Shown one piece after another: positions 10,468 through 17,651 of a stretch of DNA of 64,000 bases. Under the pieces are notes generated by a model. It searched no databases. It worked only from the letters and a program-made list of their open reading frames with translations, and had not been told where the DNA came from. Within the stretch, counting starts at the first letter, position 1. Each line of letters begins with the position of its first letter. The stretch is from Porodaedalea pini (lineage: Eukaryota; Basidiomycota; Agaricomycetes; Hymenochaetales; Hymenochaetaceae). The stretch is taken from positions 1,116,001-1,180,000 of the forward strand of contig NBAY01000006.1 in the NCBI GenBank assembly GCA_002794775.1, in the 5' to 3' direction. The position numbers and the translations under genes are program-made.

Positions 10468-11516
10468 TCAACGACCTCTTCGTCATTCTCTCCTTCCTCC
10501 ACATAGTCCTCCACCGTCGACCTCCGAGTGTCTACGACTTCCTCGAAGGCTGACTCCTTCATCGCTCCGAGCTCGTCTGCGAGGATGCGGCGTTCACCAG
10601 GGGCCATCAGTTCCAGCATACGCTGGATAATCAGTTTCCCCTGCGGGCACCTGTCCTTGAAGTGGCCTTCTTGACCACAGATCCAGCAAGCTCTTCTGCG
10701 ACGTGCCTCGTTCATAGAGACGTCCATCGGTTGTCCGATACCTCCGAACGTGACGCCGGTCGCGTCGCGTTTGTCGACGTGCGGGGTTGCAACTTGGCGC
10801 CGAGCGGGGGGTGCCGGTTGTTGTTGGCGAGGTTGCGGTATGAACGGGCGGCCTCGTTGAATCGCGTGGATCTGCTGTTCTCCGCGATCGATCTCGATAG
10901 CTTTGTTCTTCCACGCCTCATACGTTGTCGGTACGGGCGTCGACCTCAGCACGCCGCGGACTACCTCAATGTTCATCGCTCGCTTGAGGCGGTCGCAGAT
11001 AACGCTGTCGTCTTTCAGTTCCGCCCGCTTGATGATGACGTCAAGTTGTTGGAAGAACTTATCCGCGGTGAGGTCCTTCTGAACCTTCTCCCGGAAATCC
11101 TTCAGCGCAGCTTCCTTTCGGTTCAGATCGTCGAACGAGGCGTCGAGTCGTTCCTGGAATCTTTCCCAGCTGTCCGTGAAGGTAACGATTCCCGCCGTTG
11201 TCGACTCCTCGACGTAGTTCTGCGCCCACGTTGCCGCATTACCACCTTTCAGGTAGGAGAGAGCTACGTAGATCTTACTCTCCGACGTAGGGTATCGGTT
11301 TGGGTTCGCGGACACGAAAAGAAGGACTTCGCGTCTGAAGTCAAGGTAATCGTCGCCACCAGTGAATTCACGTGGTCGGGCGACGTCTATGTTGGGGGTC
11401 GGGGGGTTAGCGGCCGCGACCGGTGCTGGGGCGTTGTTCGCCTGATGGGCGAAGGCATTTGCAACGATGGCCGCGATCTGCGCCATTTGCTGTTGGCTGA
11501 AACCTTCTGCTGACAT
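10437..11516 (-). CDS. gag: Element A Gag (capsid/nucleocapsid), 359 aa from the first AUG
   Basis: This is the structural protein that packages element RNA in the cytoplasm. The start at 11516 (MSAEGFSQQQ) is the first AUG downstream of the predicted RNA start. The body contains a retrotransposon Gag capsid-like region (LDFRREVLLFVSANP, then ERFQERLDASF) and ends with a CCHC zinc knuckle near residues 277-290 (CWICGQEGHFKDRC). The same frame is open and conserved for about 118 codons upstream of this AUG (to 11870) with no other AUG, so the real N-terminus may be longer. The stop is at 10437-10439. Pol lies in the -1 frame and overlaps by 31 nt. Confidence 0.93.
   Translation of the reverse strand: MSAEGFSQQQMAQIAAIVANAFAHQANNAPAPVAAANPPTPNIDVARPREFTGGDDYLDFRREVLLFVSANPNRYPTSESKIYVALSYLKGGNAATWAQNYVEESTTAGIVTFTDSWERFQERLDASFDDLNRKEAALKDFREKVQKDLTADKFFQQLDVIIKRAELKDDSVICDRLKRAMNIEVVRGVLRSTPVPTTYEAWKNKAIEIDRGEQQIHAIQRGRPFIPQPRQQQPAPPARRQVATPHVDKRDATGVTFGGIGQPMDVSMNEARRRRACWICGQEGHFKDRCPQGKLIIQRMLELMAPGERRILADELGAMKESAFEEVVDTRRSTVEDYVEEGENDEEVVDSQGFASGQA
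10455..10461 (-). promoter_or_regulatory. Gag-pol -1 ribosomal frameshift site, element A
   Basis: Minus-strand heptamer GGGTTTT is read in gag as G GGT TTT, matching the X XXY YYZ rule. Moving one base back gives GGG TTT TGC in the open pol frame. It lies within the 31-nt gag/pol overlap and is conserved in B and C. No measured efficiency; function inferred from position and pattern. Confidence 0.7.
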
Positions 11517-12208
11517 CGCGGGTTCGGGTGTTGAAGGTTCTGGGGGAGTCGGCGGTGAGGGATCTCTGTTGGTCTCGCGGTAAGGACCCGGAGTCGGTGG
11601 TAGGTTAACCGTAGATGTTGACGGTGCGGGTGACGATGGGGTAGCTGGAGGCCACCTTGCTCTCCTTCCTCGTTCGTCTGACAAATACCAGCCGTGCCGG
11701 ATTTCACTCCACCAGATGTCGTGAGTGACGCCGCTGTTATTGGTCGCGACGTAGCCTGGTCGATCTGGATCCCAACGGGCTGAGGCAGGAAGGGCCCGTC
11801 GCTGTTCGTCGGTGAGATCTATCTTGACGTTGGCGGTGGGACAGGGATCGGTTGCGTGTTCGATCCGGGGTTACGCCAACGTTGAGCGGGTTCGTCAGCG
11901 AAGTTGATGACGAGGCGGTAGGATCCGAGTGAGATTACAAACGAGATCGTCGTCGAAGTTTGGACTCGTCTGGTTACCCACGTCCACGTTAGGTGCGTGC
12001 TCCACCAGAGGCTAATTCGTAGAGCCAGGGTCGGGAGATGTCGGTTGATATGTTTACGTAATACACGAACGTCCGAAAACGTCCGGGCAGGGTTGAGGGT
12101 TGTCGTTCAGGGGGTTTACACGTCAAATCCGTCGAGGGGAGCGCTCCTCTAGACTGAGTGAAGGCGAGTCGACAGCGACGACGTACGCTGGGGATGAGCC
12201 TGGGTGGG
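11517..12208 (-). other. Element A leader: AUG-free, with conserved upstream reading frames
   Basis: There is no ATG on the minus strand from the predicted RNA start (12426) to the gag AUG at 11516, about 910 nt. Two frames are nevertheless conserved against element C. The first (ORF0) runs from about 12034 to a TAG at 11819-11821 and includes LVINFADEPAQRWRNP. The second is the gag frame, opening at 11870, and includes KIDLTDEQ and VTHDIWWSEIRHGW. Most base differences between A and C fall at third positions in the respective frame. The two frames overlap 11819-11870 and are related by a -1 shift. A GT-AG pair (GTAACC to AAGATAG, 56 nt) could also join them. How these frames are translated is not evident. 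Confidence 0.7.
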
Positions 12209-12219
12209 GTTCTGCTTTT
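12209..12219 (-). promoter_or_regulatory. Self-priming primer-binding site, element A
   Basis: One base inside the 5' LTR, the minus strand reads AAAAGCAGAAC. It is perfectly complementary to GTTCTGCTTTT at 12416-12426 inside the LTR, the predicted first 11 nt of the RNA. No tRNA-type TGG is present at the LTR edge. This matches the self-priming arrangement established for the fission yeast element Tf1, where 11 nt at the RNA 5' end fold back on the PBS. Confidence 0.85.
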
Positions 12220-12220
12220 A

Positions 12221-12643
12221 TGTTAGGCGGAAGCCCGGGAGACGGCTCGGACTGGGCAGGCCTCGGCTGACTGTCGTCTGGGACGTGCTATACTCGAGCG
12301 TAGACTCGGGACACGCTTACTCAGGCTAGGTCGACGCGGAGGTAAGAGGATTAATACAAGACTAGACTAATACAAGGGGGACGAGTCTCACCTAGGTCGA
12401 CGCGGAGGTAAGAGGAAAAGCAGAACAAGGAGTTCATGCGATTCCTGAGACCTTATATAGCGACGACCGTGAGACTATATTACCTAACATTACATAACGA
12501 GTGGGAATGGAACGAATGAAGGTTGTGTAGAGGGAGTGTCGGAAGTGATTGGAAAGATGATTAAAGATAATGAAAAGGAGCAATTAACAGAAACGAAAAA
12601 GGAAAAGGGGAAATAAAGAAAAGGGGAAGTTCGAGTCCTGACA
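12221..12643 (-). repeat. 5' LTR of element A (423 bp, long form)
   Basis: TGTTAG to CTGACA on the plus strand, with target duplication CGATC immediately right. It carries the 66-bp segment missing from the 3' LTR, bounded by 25-bp direct repeats at 12326-12350 and 12392-12416. The segment is also describable as a GT-AG interval 12391 to 12326 on the minus strand (donor GTGAGA, acceptor CCTAG). Confidence 0.95.
12426..12459 (-). promoter_or_regulatory. LTR core promoter of element A (TATA and predicted RNA start)
   Basis: On the minus strand TATATAAGG occupies 12459-12451. The GTTCTGCTTTT that pairs with the PBS starts at 12426, 33 nt downstream of the first T. This is the usual TATA to start distance. 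The only nearby ATG (12437-12435) lies just upstream of this start, so the resulting RNA leader is AUG-free. Confidence 0.75.
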
Positions 12644-13088
12644 CGATCATGAGTTCGACGTCAACGTACTCCTCGATCAATCCGGCCTCATTGTGCGTGC
12701 CATCGGCGTTCAGCACCGCGAGGGGTCGAATGTAGCGTTTCGTTTCCAACCCGTACCTCTCGACGAACCTGATGTCGATGCAGGATCCCGTGCATCCCGA
12801 ATCCACAAGGGCATGCGCATCTACCTCTCTCGCCTCACCAGCTATTTCATGCTCGACGGTCAGGAGAAGGTCCAGCTGGCGTCCGCCAGTTCCTCTCATG
12901 AACAGTTGTTCGTACTCTTCATTCTTGTTCACACCGGTGGAGACTTCGTAATCGGGAAAACCATTGACGTTGTTCGCATCTACGTATTGTACAAACGGTT
13001 GGTTATATTTTAGCGGATCCGGATTCGAAGTCTCTTGTTCTTCTCGGTCAGTCGCCCCGATGGCTACGCCTGACCATTTGCAAAACCC
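12644..13088 (-). pseudogene. Element B pol, 5' part (protease N-terminus)
   Basis: This is the continuation of B pol on the far side of element A. It reads from the slip site at 13088 through the conserved EYEQLFMRGTGGRQLDLLL segment, the protease DSGCTGSC motif and EEYVDVELMI, where A's LTR interrupts it. Together with 3243-6453 it makes a complete pol frame once the 5-bp duplication is removed. Confidence 0.9.
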
Positions 13089-14143
13089 TGCGAGTCGACG
13101 ACCTCTTCGTTATCGCCTTCTTCCTCCACATAGTCCTCCACCGTCGACCTCCGAGTGTCTACGACTTCCTCGAAGGCCGACTCCTTCATCGCTCCGAGCT
13201 CGTCGGCGAGGACACGACGTTCGCCTGGCGCCATCAGTTCCAGCATGCACTGGATGATCGGTTTCGCCTGTGGGCACTTGTCTTTAAAGTGGCCCAGCCC
13301 ACCACAGATCCAGCACGCACGTCGTCGTTGTGCCTCGTTCATCGAGACGTCCATCGGTTGACCAGCGCCTCCAAAGGTGACACCGGTCGCATCGCGTCTG
13401 TCGACGTGAGGGGCCGCTACCTGACGGCGAGCTGGGGGCGCTTGTTGTGGTAGGCGAGGAGGGGGAAGAAAGGCGCGTCCTCGTTGGATAGCGCGAATCT
13501 GCTGTTCGCCGCGGTCTATTTCAATCGCCTTGTTCTTCCAATCCTCGTATTTCGTTGGGACTGGCGTCGACCTTAGCACTCCACGGACCACCTCGATGTT
13601 CATCGCCCGCTTGAGGTGATCGCAGATGACGCTGTCGTCTTTCAACTCGGCGCGCTTAATTATCACGTCGAACTTCTGGAAGAACTCGTCCGCGGTTAGG
13701 TCCTTCTGAACCTTATCTCGGAAATCCTTCAGCGCTTTCTCCTTGCGATTCGGGTCGTCGAACGAGGCGTCAAGTCGTTCCTGGAATCTTTCCCAGCTGT
13801 CGGTGAAGGTGACGATCCCTGACGTTGTCGACTCCTCGACGTAGTTCTGCGCCCACGTTGCCGCATTACCACCCTTCAGGTAGGAGAGAGCTACATAAAT
13901 CTTACTCTCTGACGTAGGGTATCGACTTGGATTTGCGGATACAAAAAGGAGGACTTCACGTCTGAAGTCGAGGTAATCGTCGCCACCAGTGAATTCTCGT
14001 GGCCGGGCGACATCTATGTTGGGGGTCGGGGGGTTAGCGGCCGCGACCGGTGCTGGGGCGTTGTTCGCCTGATGGGCGAAGGCATTTGCAACGATGGCCG
14101 CGATCTGCGCCATTTGCTGTTGGCTGAAACCTTCTGCTGACAT
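13064..14143 (-). CDS. gag: Element B Gag, 359 aa from first AUG
   Basis: It begins MSAEGFSQQQ at 14143, the first AUG after the predicted RNA start, and ends at 13064. Length and organisation equal those of A: capsid-like region, then a CCHC knuckle (CWICGGLGHFKDKC) and an acidic C-terminus. It is uninterrupted. Upstream the gag frame shows the same conserved extension as A, but here a CGA to TGA change stops it near 14390, so a longer N-terminal form would be broken in this copy. Confidence 0.93.
   Translation of the reverse strand: MSAEGFSQQQMAQIAAIVANAFAHQANNAPAPVAAANPPTPNIDVARPREFTGGDDYLDFRREVLLFVSANPSRYPTSESKIYVALSYLKGGNAATWAQNYVEESTTSGIVTFTDSWERFQERLDASFDDPNRKEKALKDFRDKVQKDLTADEFFQKFDVIIKRAELKDDSVICDHLKRAMNIEVVRGVLRSTPVPTKYEDWKNKAIEIDRGEQQIRAIQRGRAFLPPPRLPQQAPPARRQVAAPHVDRRDATGVTFGGAGQPMDVSMNEAQRRRACWICGGLGHFKDKCPQAKPIIQCMLELMAPGERRVLADELGAMKESAFEEVVDTRRSTVEDYVEEEGDNEEVVDSQGFANGQA
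13082..13088 (-). promoter_or_regulatory. Gag-pol -1 frameshift site, element B
   Basis: The same GGGTTTT heptamer as in A, in the same codon register (CAG GGT TTT in gag), followed by the open pol frame. Confidence 0.7.
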
Positions 14144-14841
14144 CGCGGGTTCGGGTGCGGGTGTCGAAGGTTCTGGAGGAGTCGGCGGTGAGGGGTCTCT
14201 GTTGGTTTCGCGGTAAGGACCTGGGGTCGGTGGTAGGTTGACCGTAGACGTTGACGGTGCAGGTGACGACGGAGCGGCTGGGGGCCACCTTGCTCTCCTC
14301 CCTCGTTCGTCAGATGAATACCAGCTGCGCCGGATTTCACTCCACCAGATGTCGTGAGTGACGCCGCTATTATTGGTCGCGACGTAGCCTGGTCAGTCTG
14401 GATCCCAACGGGCTGAAGCAGGGAGGGCCCGTTGCTGTTCGTCGGTGAGATCTATCTTGACGTTGGCGGAGGGACAGGGATCGGTTGCGCGTTCGATCCG
14501 GGGTTACGCCAACGTTGAGCGGGTTCGTCAGCGAAGTTGATGACGAGGCGGTAGGATCCGAGTGAGATTACAAACGAGATCGTCGTCAAAGTTTGGACTC
14601 GTCTTGTTACCCACGTCCACGTTAGGTGCGTGCTCCACCAGAGGCTAATTCGTAGAGCCAGGGTCGGGAAATGTCGGTTGATATATTTACGTAATACACG
14701 AACGTCCGAAAACGTCCGGGCAGGGTTGAGGGTTGTCGTTTAGGGGGTTTACACGTCAAGTCCGTCGAGGGGAGCGCTCCTCTAGACCGAGTGAAGGCGA
14801 GTCGACAGCGACGACTTACGCTGGGGATGAGCCTGGGTGAG
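14144..14841 (-). other. Element B leader, AUG-free
   Basis: No ATG occurs on the minus strand from the predicted RNA start at 14993 to the gag AUG, about 850 nt. The ORF0 frame (LVINFADEPAQRWRNP) is intact. The block just inside the PBS, with the repeat ACGTCCGAAAACGTCCGG read on the plus strand, is shared with A and C. Confidence 0.7.
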
Positions 14842-14852
14842 GTTCTGCTTTT
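14842..14852 (-). promoter_or_regulatory. Self-priming primer-binding site, element B
   Basis: AAAAGCAGAAC one base from the LTR. It is complementary over 11 nt to GTTCTGCTTTT at 14983-14993 in B's 5' LTR. Confidence 0.85.
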
Positions 14853-14853
14853 A

Positions 14854-15200
14854 TGTTAGGCGGGAGCCCGGGAGACGACTCGGACTGGGCAGGCCTCGGC
14901 TGACTGTCGTCTGGGACGTGCTATACTCGAGCGTAGACTCGGGACACGCTTACTCAGGCTAGGTCGTCGCGGAGGTAAGAGGAAAAGCAGAACAAGGAGT
15001 TCATGCGATTCCTGAGACCTTATATAGTGACGACCGTGAGACTATATTACCTAACATTACATAACGAGTGGGAATGGAACAAATGAAGGTAGTGTGGGAA
15101 TGATTGTGTAAGATGGGTAAATATAATGAAAAGGACGAATATAATAAAGGAAATGGTAAAAGGGAAAATAAAGGAAAAGGTGAAAGTTCAGGTTCTAACA
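14854..15200 (-). repeat. 5' LTR of element B (347 bp)
   Basis: TGTTAG to CTAACA on the plus strand. It differs from the 3' LTR at 2896-3242 at two positions: CTAGGTCGTC versus CTAGGTCGTT, and TATATAGTG versus TATATAGCG. The ACTAC target duplication follows at 15201-15205. Confidence 0.95.
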
Positions 15201-15448
15201 ACTACGCTTTGTCCGACGTTCAGGAGAAGGTCCAGCTGGCGTCCGCCAGTTCCTCTCATGAACAGTTGCTCGTACTCCTCATCCTTATTCACACCGGCGG
15301 GGACTTTGTAATTGGAAAAACCATCAACGTCGTTTGCATCTACGTATTGTACAGACGGTTGGTTATATTTTAGCGAATCCAGATTCGAAGTCCCTTGTTC
15401 TTCTCGGTCAGTCGCCCCAGTGGCTACGCCTGACCACTCGCAAAACCC
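15201..15448 (-). pseudogene. Element C pol, 5' end
   Basis: This is the start of pol of the outer element, from the slip site to B's insertion. It encodes the conserved EYEQLFMRGTGGRQLDLLL block found in A and B and continues at 2895. Interrupted by B, so not functional. Confidence 0.85.
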
Positions 15449-16502
15449 TGCGAGTCGACGACCTCTTCGTCATTGCCTTCCTCTTCCACATAGTCCTCTA
15501 CAGTCGACCTCCGAGTGTCTACGACTTCCTCGAAGGCCGATTCCTTCATCGCACCGAGCTCGTCGGCGAGGATACGACGTTCGCCTGGCGCCATCAGTTC
15601 TAGCATGCGCTGGATGATTGGCTTCCCCTGCAGACACTTGCTCTTAAAGTGGTCCAGCCCGCCACAAATCCAGCACGCGCGTCGTTGTTGCACCTCGTTC
15701 ATTGAGACGTCCATTGGCTGACCAGCACCTCCAAAGGTGATGCCAGTCGCATCGCGCTTGTCGATGTGGGGGGCTGCGAACAGACGACGGATGGGCGGCG
15801 CCTGCTGTTGTTGTGGGCGCATGGGGGGTAGTGCACGGCCTCGTTGGATGGCGTGGATCTGCTGTTCGCCACGATCGATTTCGACAGCCTTCTTTTTCCA
15901 GTCTTCATACTTCGTTGGGACCAGCGTTGACCTTAGCACTCCACGGACCACCTCAATGTTCATAGCTCGCTTTAGGCGGTCGCAAATGACACTATCGACT
16001 TTCAGTTCCGCTGCCTTGATGATTACGTTGAGGTCTTGGAAGAACTCGTCAGCAGAGAGGTCCTTCTGGACCTTTTCTCGGAACTTCTTCAACGCCTTCT
16101 CCTTTCTGTTCGGGTTGTCGAAGGAGGCATCCAGTCGTTCCTGGAACCTTGCCCAGCTATCCATGAAGCTCACAACGCCACTTGTTGTGAACTCCTGAAC
16201 GTAGTTCTGCGCCCACGTTGACGCGTTGCCACCCTTGAGGTAGGAGAGTGCGATGTAGATCTTGCTCGACGATGAGGGGTACCTCGTGGGGTTCGCTGAT
16301 ACGAAGAGTAGAACTTCGCGCTTGAAGTCGAGGTAATCGTCACCGCCAGCGAATTCGCGTGGCCGGGTGACGTCAATGTTGGGGGGGGAGTATTTGAGGT
16401 TTGCGTAGCAGGGGCATTCGCCGCTTGTTGAGTGAAGGCCGCAGCGATTAACACCGCGAGCTCTCGTTGTTGTTGTTGGGTGAAACCCATAGATGTCGAC
16501 AT
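15424..16502 (-). pseudogene. Element C gag, frameshifted
   Basis: It starts MSTSMGFTQQQQ at 16502 and ends at 15424. A run of eight Gs on the plus strand (16381-16388) is out of frame: the N-terminal part reads into PPPTLTSPGH instead of the expected NIDVTRPREF, so the protein is broken there. The rest remains open and carries the capsid-like region and a CCHC knuckle (CWICGGLDHFKSKC). The protein differs from A and B throughout, consistent with an older copy. Confidence 0.85.
15442..15448 (-). promoter_or_regulatory. Gag-pol -1 frameshift site, element C
   Basis: GGGTTTT on the minus strand in the same register as in A and B. Its retention in a decayed copy supports ancestry of the site, not present function. 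Confidence 0.6.
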
Positions 16503-17213
16503 TGTCGGTGCTGGTGTGTGGGACAGGTGTTTGGGAGGTGTTGGCGGTGATGAGTCTCTACGGGGTGTACGATAACCTCCTGGTTCGCTTGGGAGGATGA
16601 CCGACAAGGTTGAAACCGTCGGTGATAATGGCGTGCGTTGAGTTCTAGGCGCCCACCGAACTCGCTGAGCTTGCTCGTTAGTCGAGTACCAAGCGTGTCT
16701 GATGTCGCTCCACCAGAGGTCGTGGGTGACGTTCTCGCTGTCGGTTACGACGTACGAAGCGCGGTCAGGGTCAAACTGTGACGATGAGGGTAGCGCCCGC
16801 TGTTGTTCCTCTGTGAGATCTATTTTGACTAGACCGGAGGGGGAACAGGGATGGGCTGCGAGTTCAATACAGGGTTACGCCAACGTTGAGTGGGTTCGTC
16901 GGCGAAGTTGATGACGAGGCGGTAGGAGCCGAGTGAGATCACAAACGAGATTGTCGTCGAGGCTTGTACTCGTCTGGTTACCCACGTCCACATCAGGTGC
17001 GTGCTCCACCAGAGGCTAATCCAGAGAGCCAGGGTCGGGAAAGGTCAGTTGGAGAGATTACATAATACACGAACGTCCGAAAACGTCCGGGCAGGGTTGA
17101 GGGTTGTCGTTTAGGGGGGTTTACATGTCAGGTCCTTCGAGGGGAGCGCTCCTCTAGACCGAGTGAAGGCGAGTCGACAGTGACGATGTACGCTAGGGAT
17201 GAGCCTGGGTGGG
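16503..17213 (-). other. Element C leader (decayed)
   Basis: Homologous to the A and B leaders and conserved in the ORF0 and gag-extension frames (LVINFADEPTQRWRNP, then KIDLTEEQQRALP and VTHDLWWSDIRHAW). Unlike A and B it now contains ATGs near 16991, 17061 and 17125, and the upstream end of ORF0 has a TGA. The changes are what loss of selection on an AUG-free leader would give. Confidence 0.65.
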
Positions 17214-17224
17214 GTTCTGCTTTT
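17214..17224 (-). promoter_or_regulatory. Self-priming primer-binding site, element C
   Basis: AAAAGCAGAAC one base inside the LTR. Its 11-nt complement is at 17422-17432 in the LTR, as in A and B. Confidence 0.8.
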
Positions 17225-17225
17225 A

Positions 17226-17650
17226 TGTTAGGTGGGAGTCCGGGAGACAACTCAGACTGGGCAGGCCTCGGCTGACAGTCGTCTGGGACGTGCTATACTC
17301 GAGCGGGGACTCAGGACACGCTATACTCAGGCTAGGTCGTCGTGGAGGTAAGAGGATTAATACAAGTCTAGACTAATACAAGGGGGATGAGTCTCACCTA
17401 GGTTGTCGCAGAGGTAAGAGGAAAAGCAGAACAAGGAGTTCATGCGATTCCTGAGACCTTATATAGCGATGACCGTGAGACTATATTACCTAACATTACA
17501 TAACAAGCAGGAATGGAACGAATGAAGGTCATGTGAAGGGAGTGTGGGAAGTGATTGGAAAGGTGATTAAAGATAATAAGAAGGAGCGGTTAAAGGAAGA
17601 GGAAAAGGGAAAGGGGAATTAAAGAAAGGGTGAAAGTTCGAGTTCTGACA
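17226..17650 (-). repeat. 5' LTR of element C (425 bp, long form)
   Basis: TGTTAG to CTGACA on the plus strand. It has the 66-bp class segment, and its U3 resembles A more than B. It joins non-element sequence at 17651. Confidence 0.92.
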
Positions 17651-17651
17651 A

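Larger units (their letters stand above)
6454..12643 (-). mobile_element. Element A: innermost, structurally complete chromovirus
   Basis: A 6.2-kb Ty3/gypsy element with 5' LTR 12221-12643, PBS, AUG-less leader, gag, pol with chromodomain, polypurine tract and 3' LTR 6454-6810. The 5-bp target duplication CGATC is at 6449-6453 and 12644-12648. The LTRs are identical by eye except for one substitution and a 66-bp segment present only in the 5' LTR. Gag and pol are uninterrupted and all catalytic residues are present, so this copy could be autonomous. It lies inside the protease coding region of B, about 200 bp (element coordinates) from where B hit C, in the same orientation. Confidence 0.95.
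2896..15200 (-). mobile_element. Element B: chromovirus inserted in element C
   Basis: The element is bounded by two 347-bp LTRs that differ at two positions by eye. A perfect 5-bp target duplication ACTAC flanks it at 2891-2895 and 15201-15205. In minus-strand order it has 5' LTR 14854-15200, leader, gag 14143-13064, pol interrupted by element A, then 3' LTR 2896-3242. Without A, gag and pol look open and carry all catalytic motifs, so B was probably active before it was hit. Its U3 differs from that of A and C, which share a subfamily. The insertion point in C is in pol, about 12 codons upstream of the protease DSG motif. Confidence 0.95.
1..17650 (-). mobile_element. Element C: outermost, oldest chromovirus (split, runs off left edge)
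   Basis: This is a Ty3/gypsy LTR retrotransposon with a chromodomain, split by element B. Its pol lies at 1-2895 and continues beyond the window. The rest (start of pol, gag, leader, 5' LTR) lies at 15201-17650. The two halves rejoin at the 5-bp ACTAC duplicated around B. It is the most decayed of the three: gag has a homopolymer frameshift, pol has at least one nonsense codon, and the leader has acquired three ATGs absent from A and B. Its 3' LTR and left target duplication are off-window. Its 5' LTR is joined at 17650/17651 to a broken plus-strand gene. Confidence 0.9.

Noticed and set aside
10662..11513. A 283-codon open frame on the plus strand
   Set aside because: It is antisense to the gag of element A. 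Its sequence is explained by gag codon composition, and no equivalent is preserved in B and C.
10437..11684. A 415-codon gag starting at 11684
   Set aside because: The codon is TTG. The first ATG is at 11516. The upstream extension is conserved, but how it starts is unresolved.
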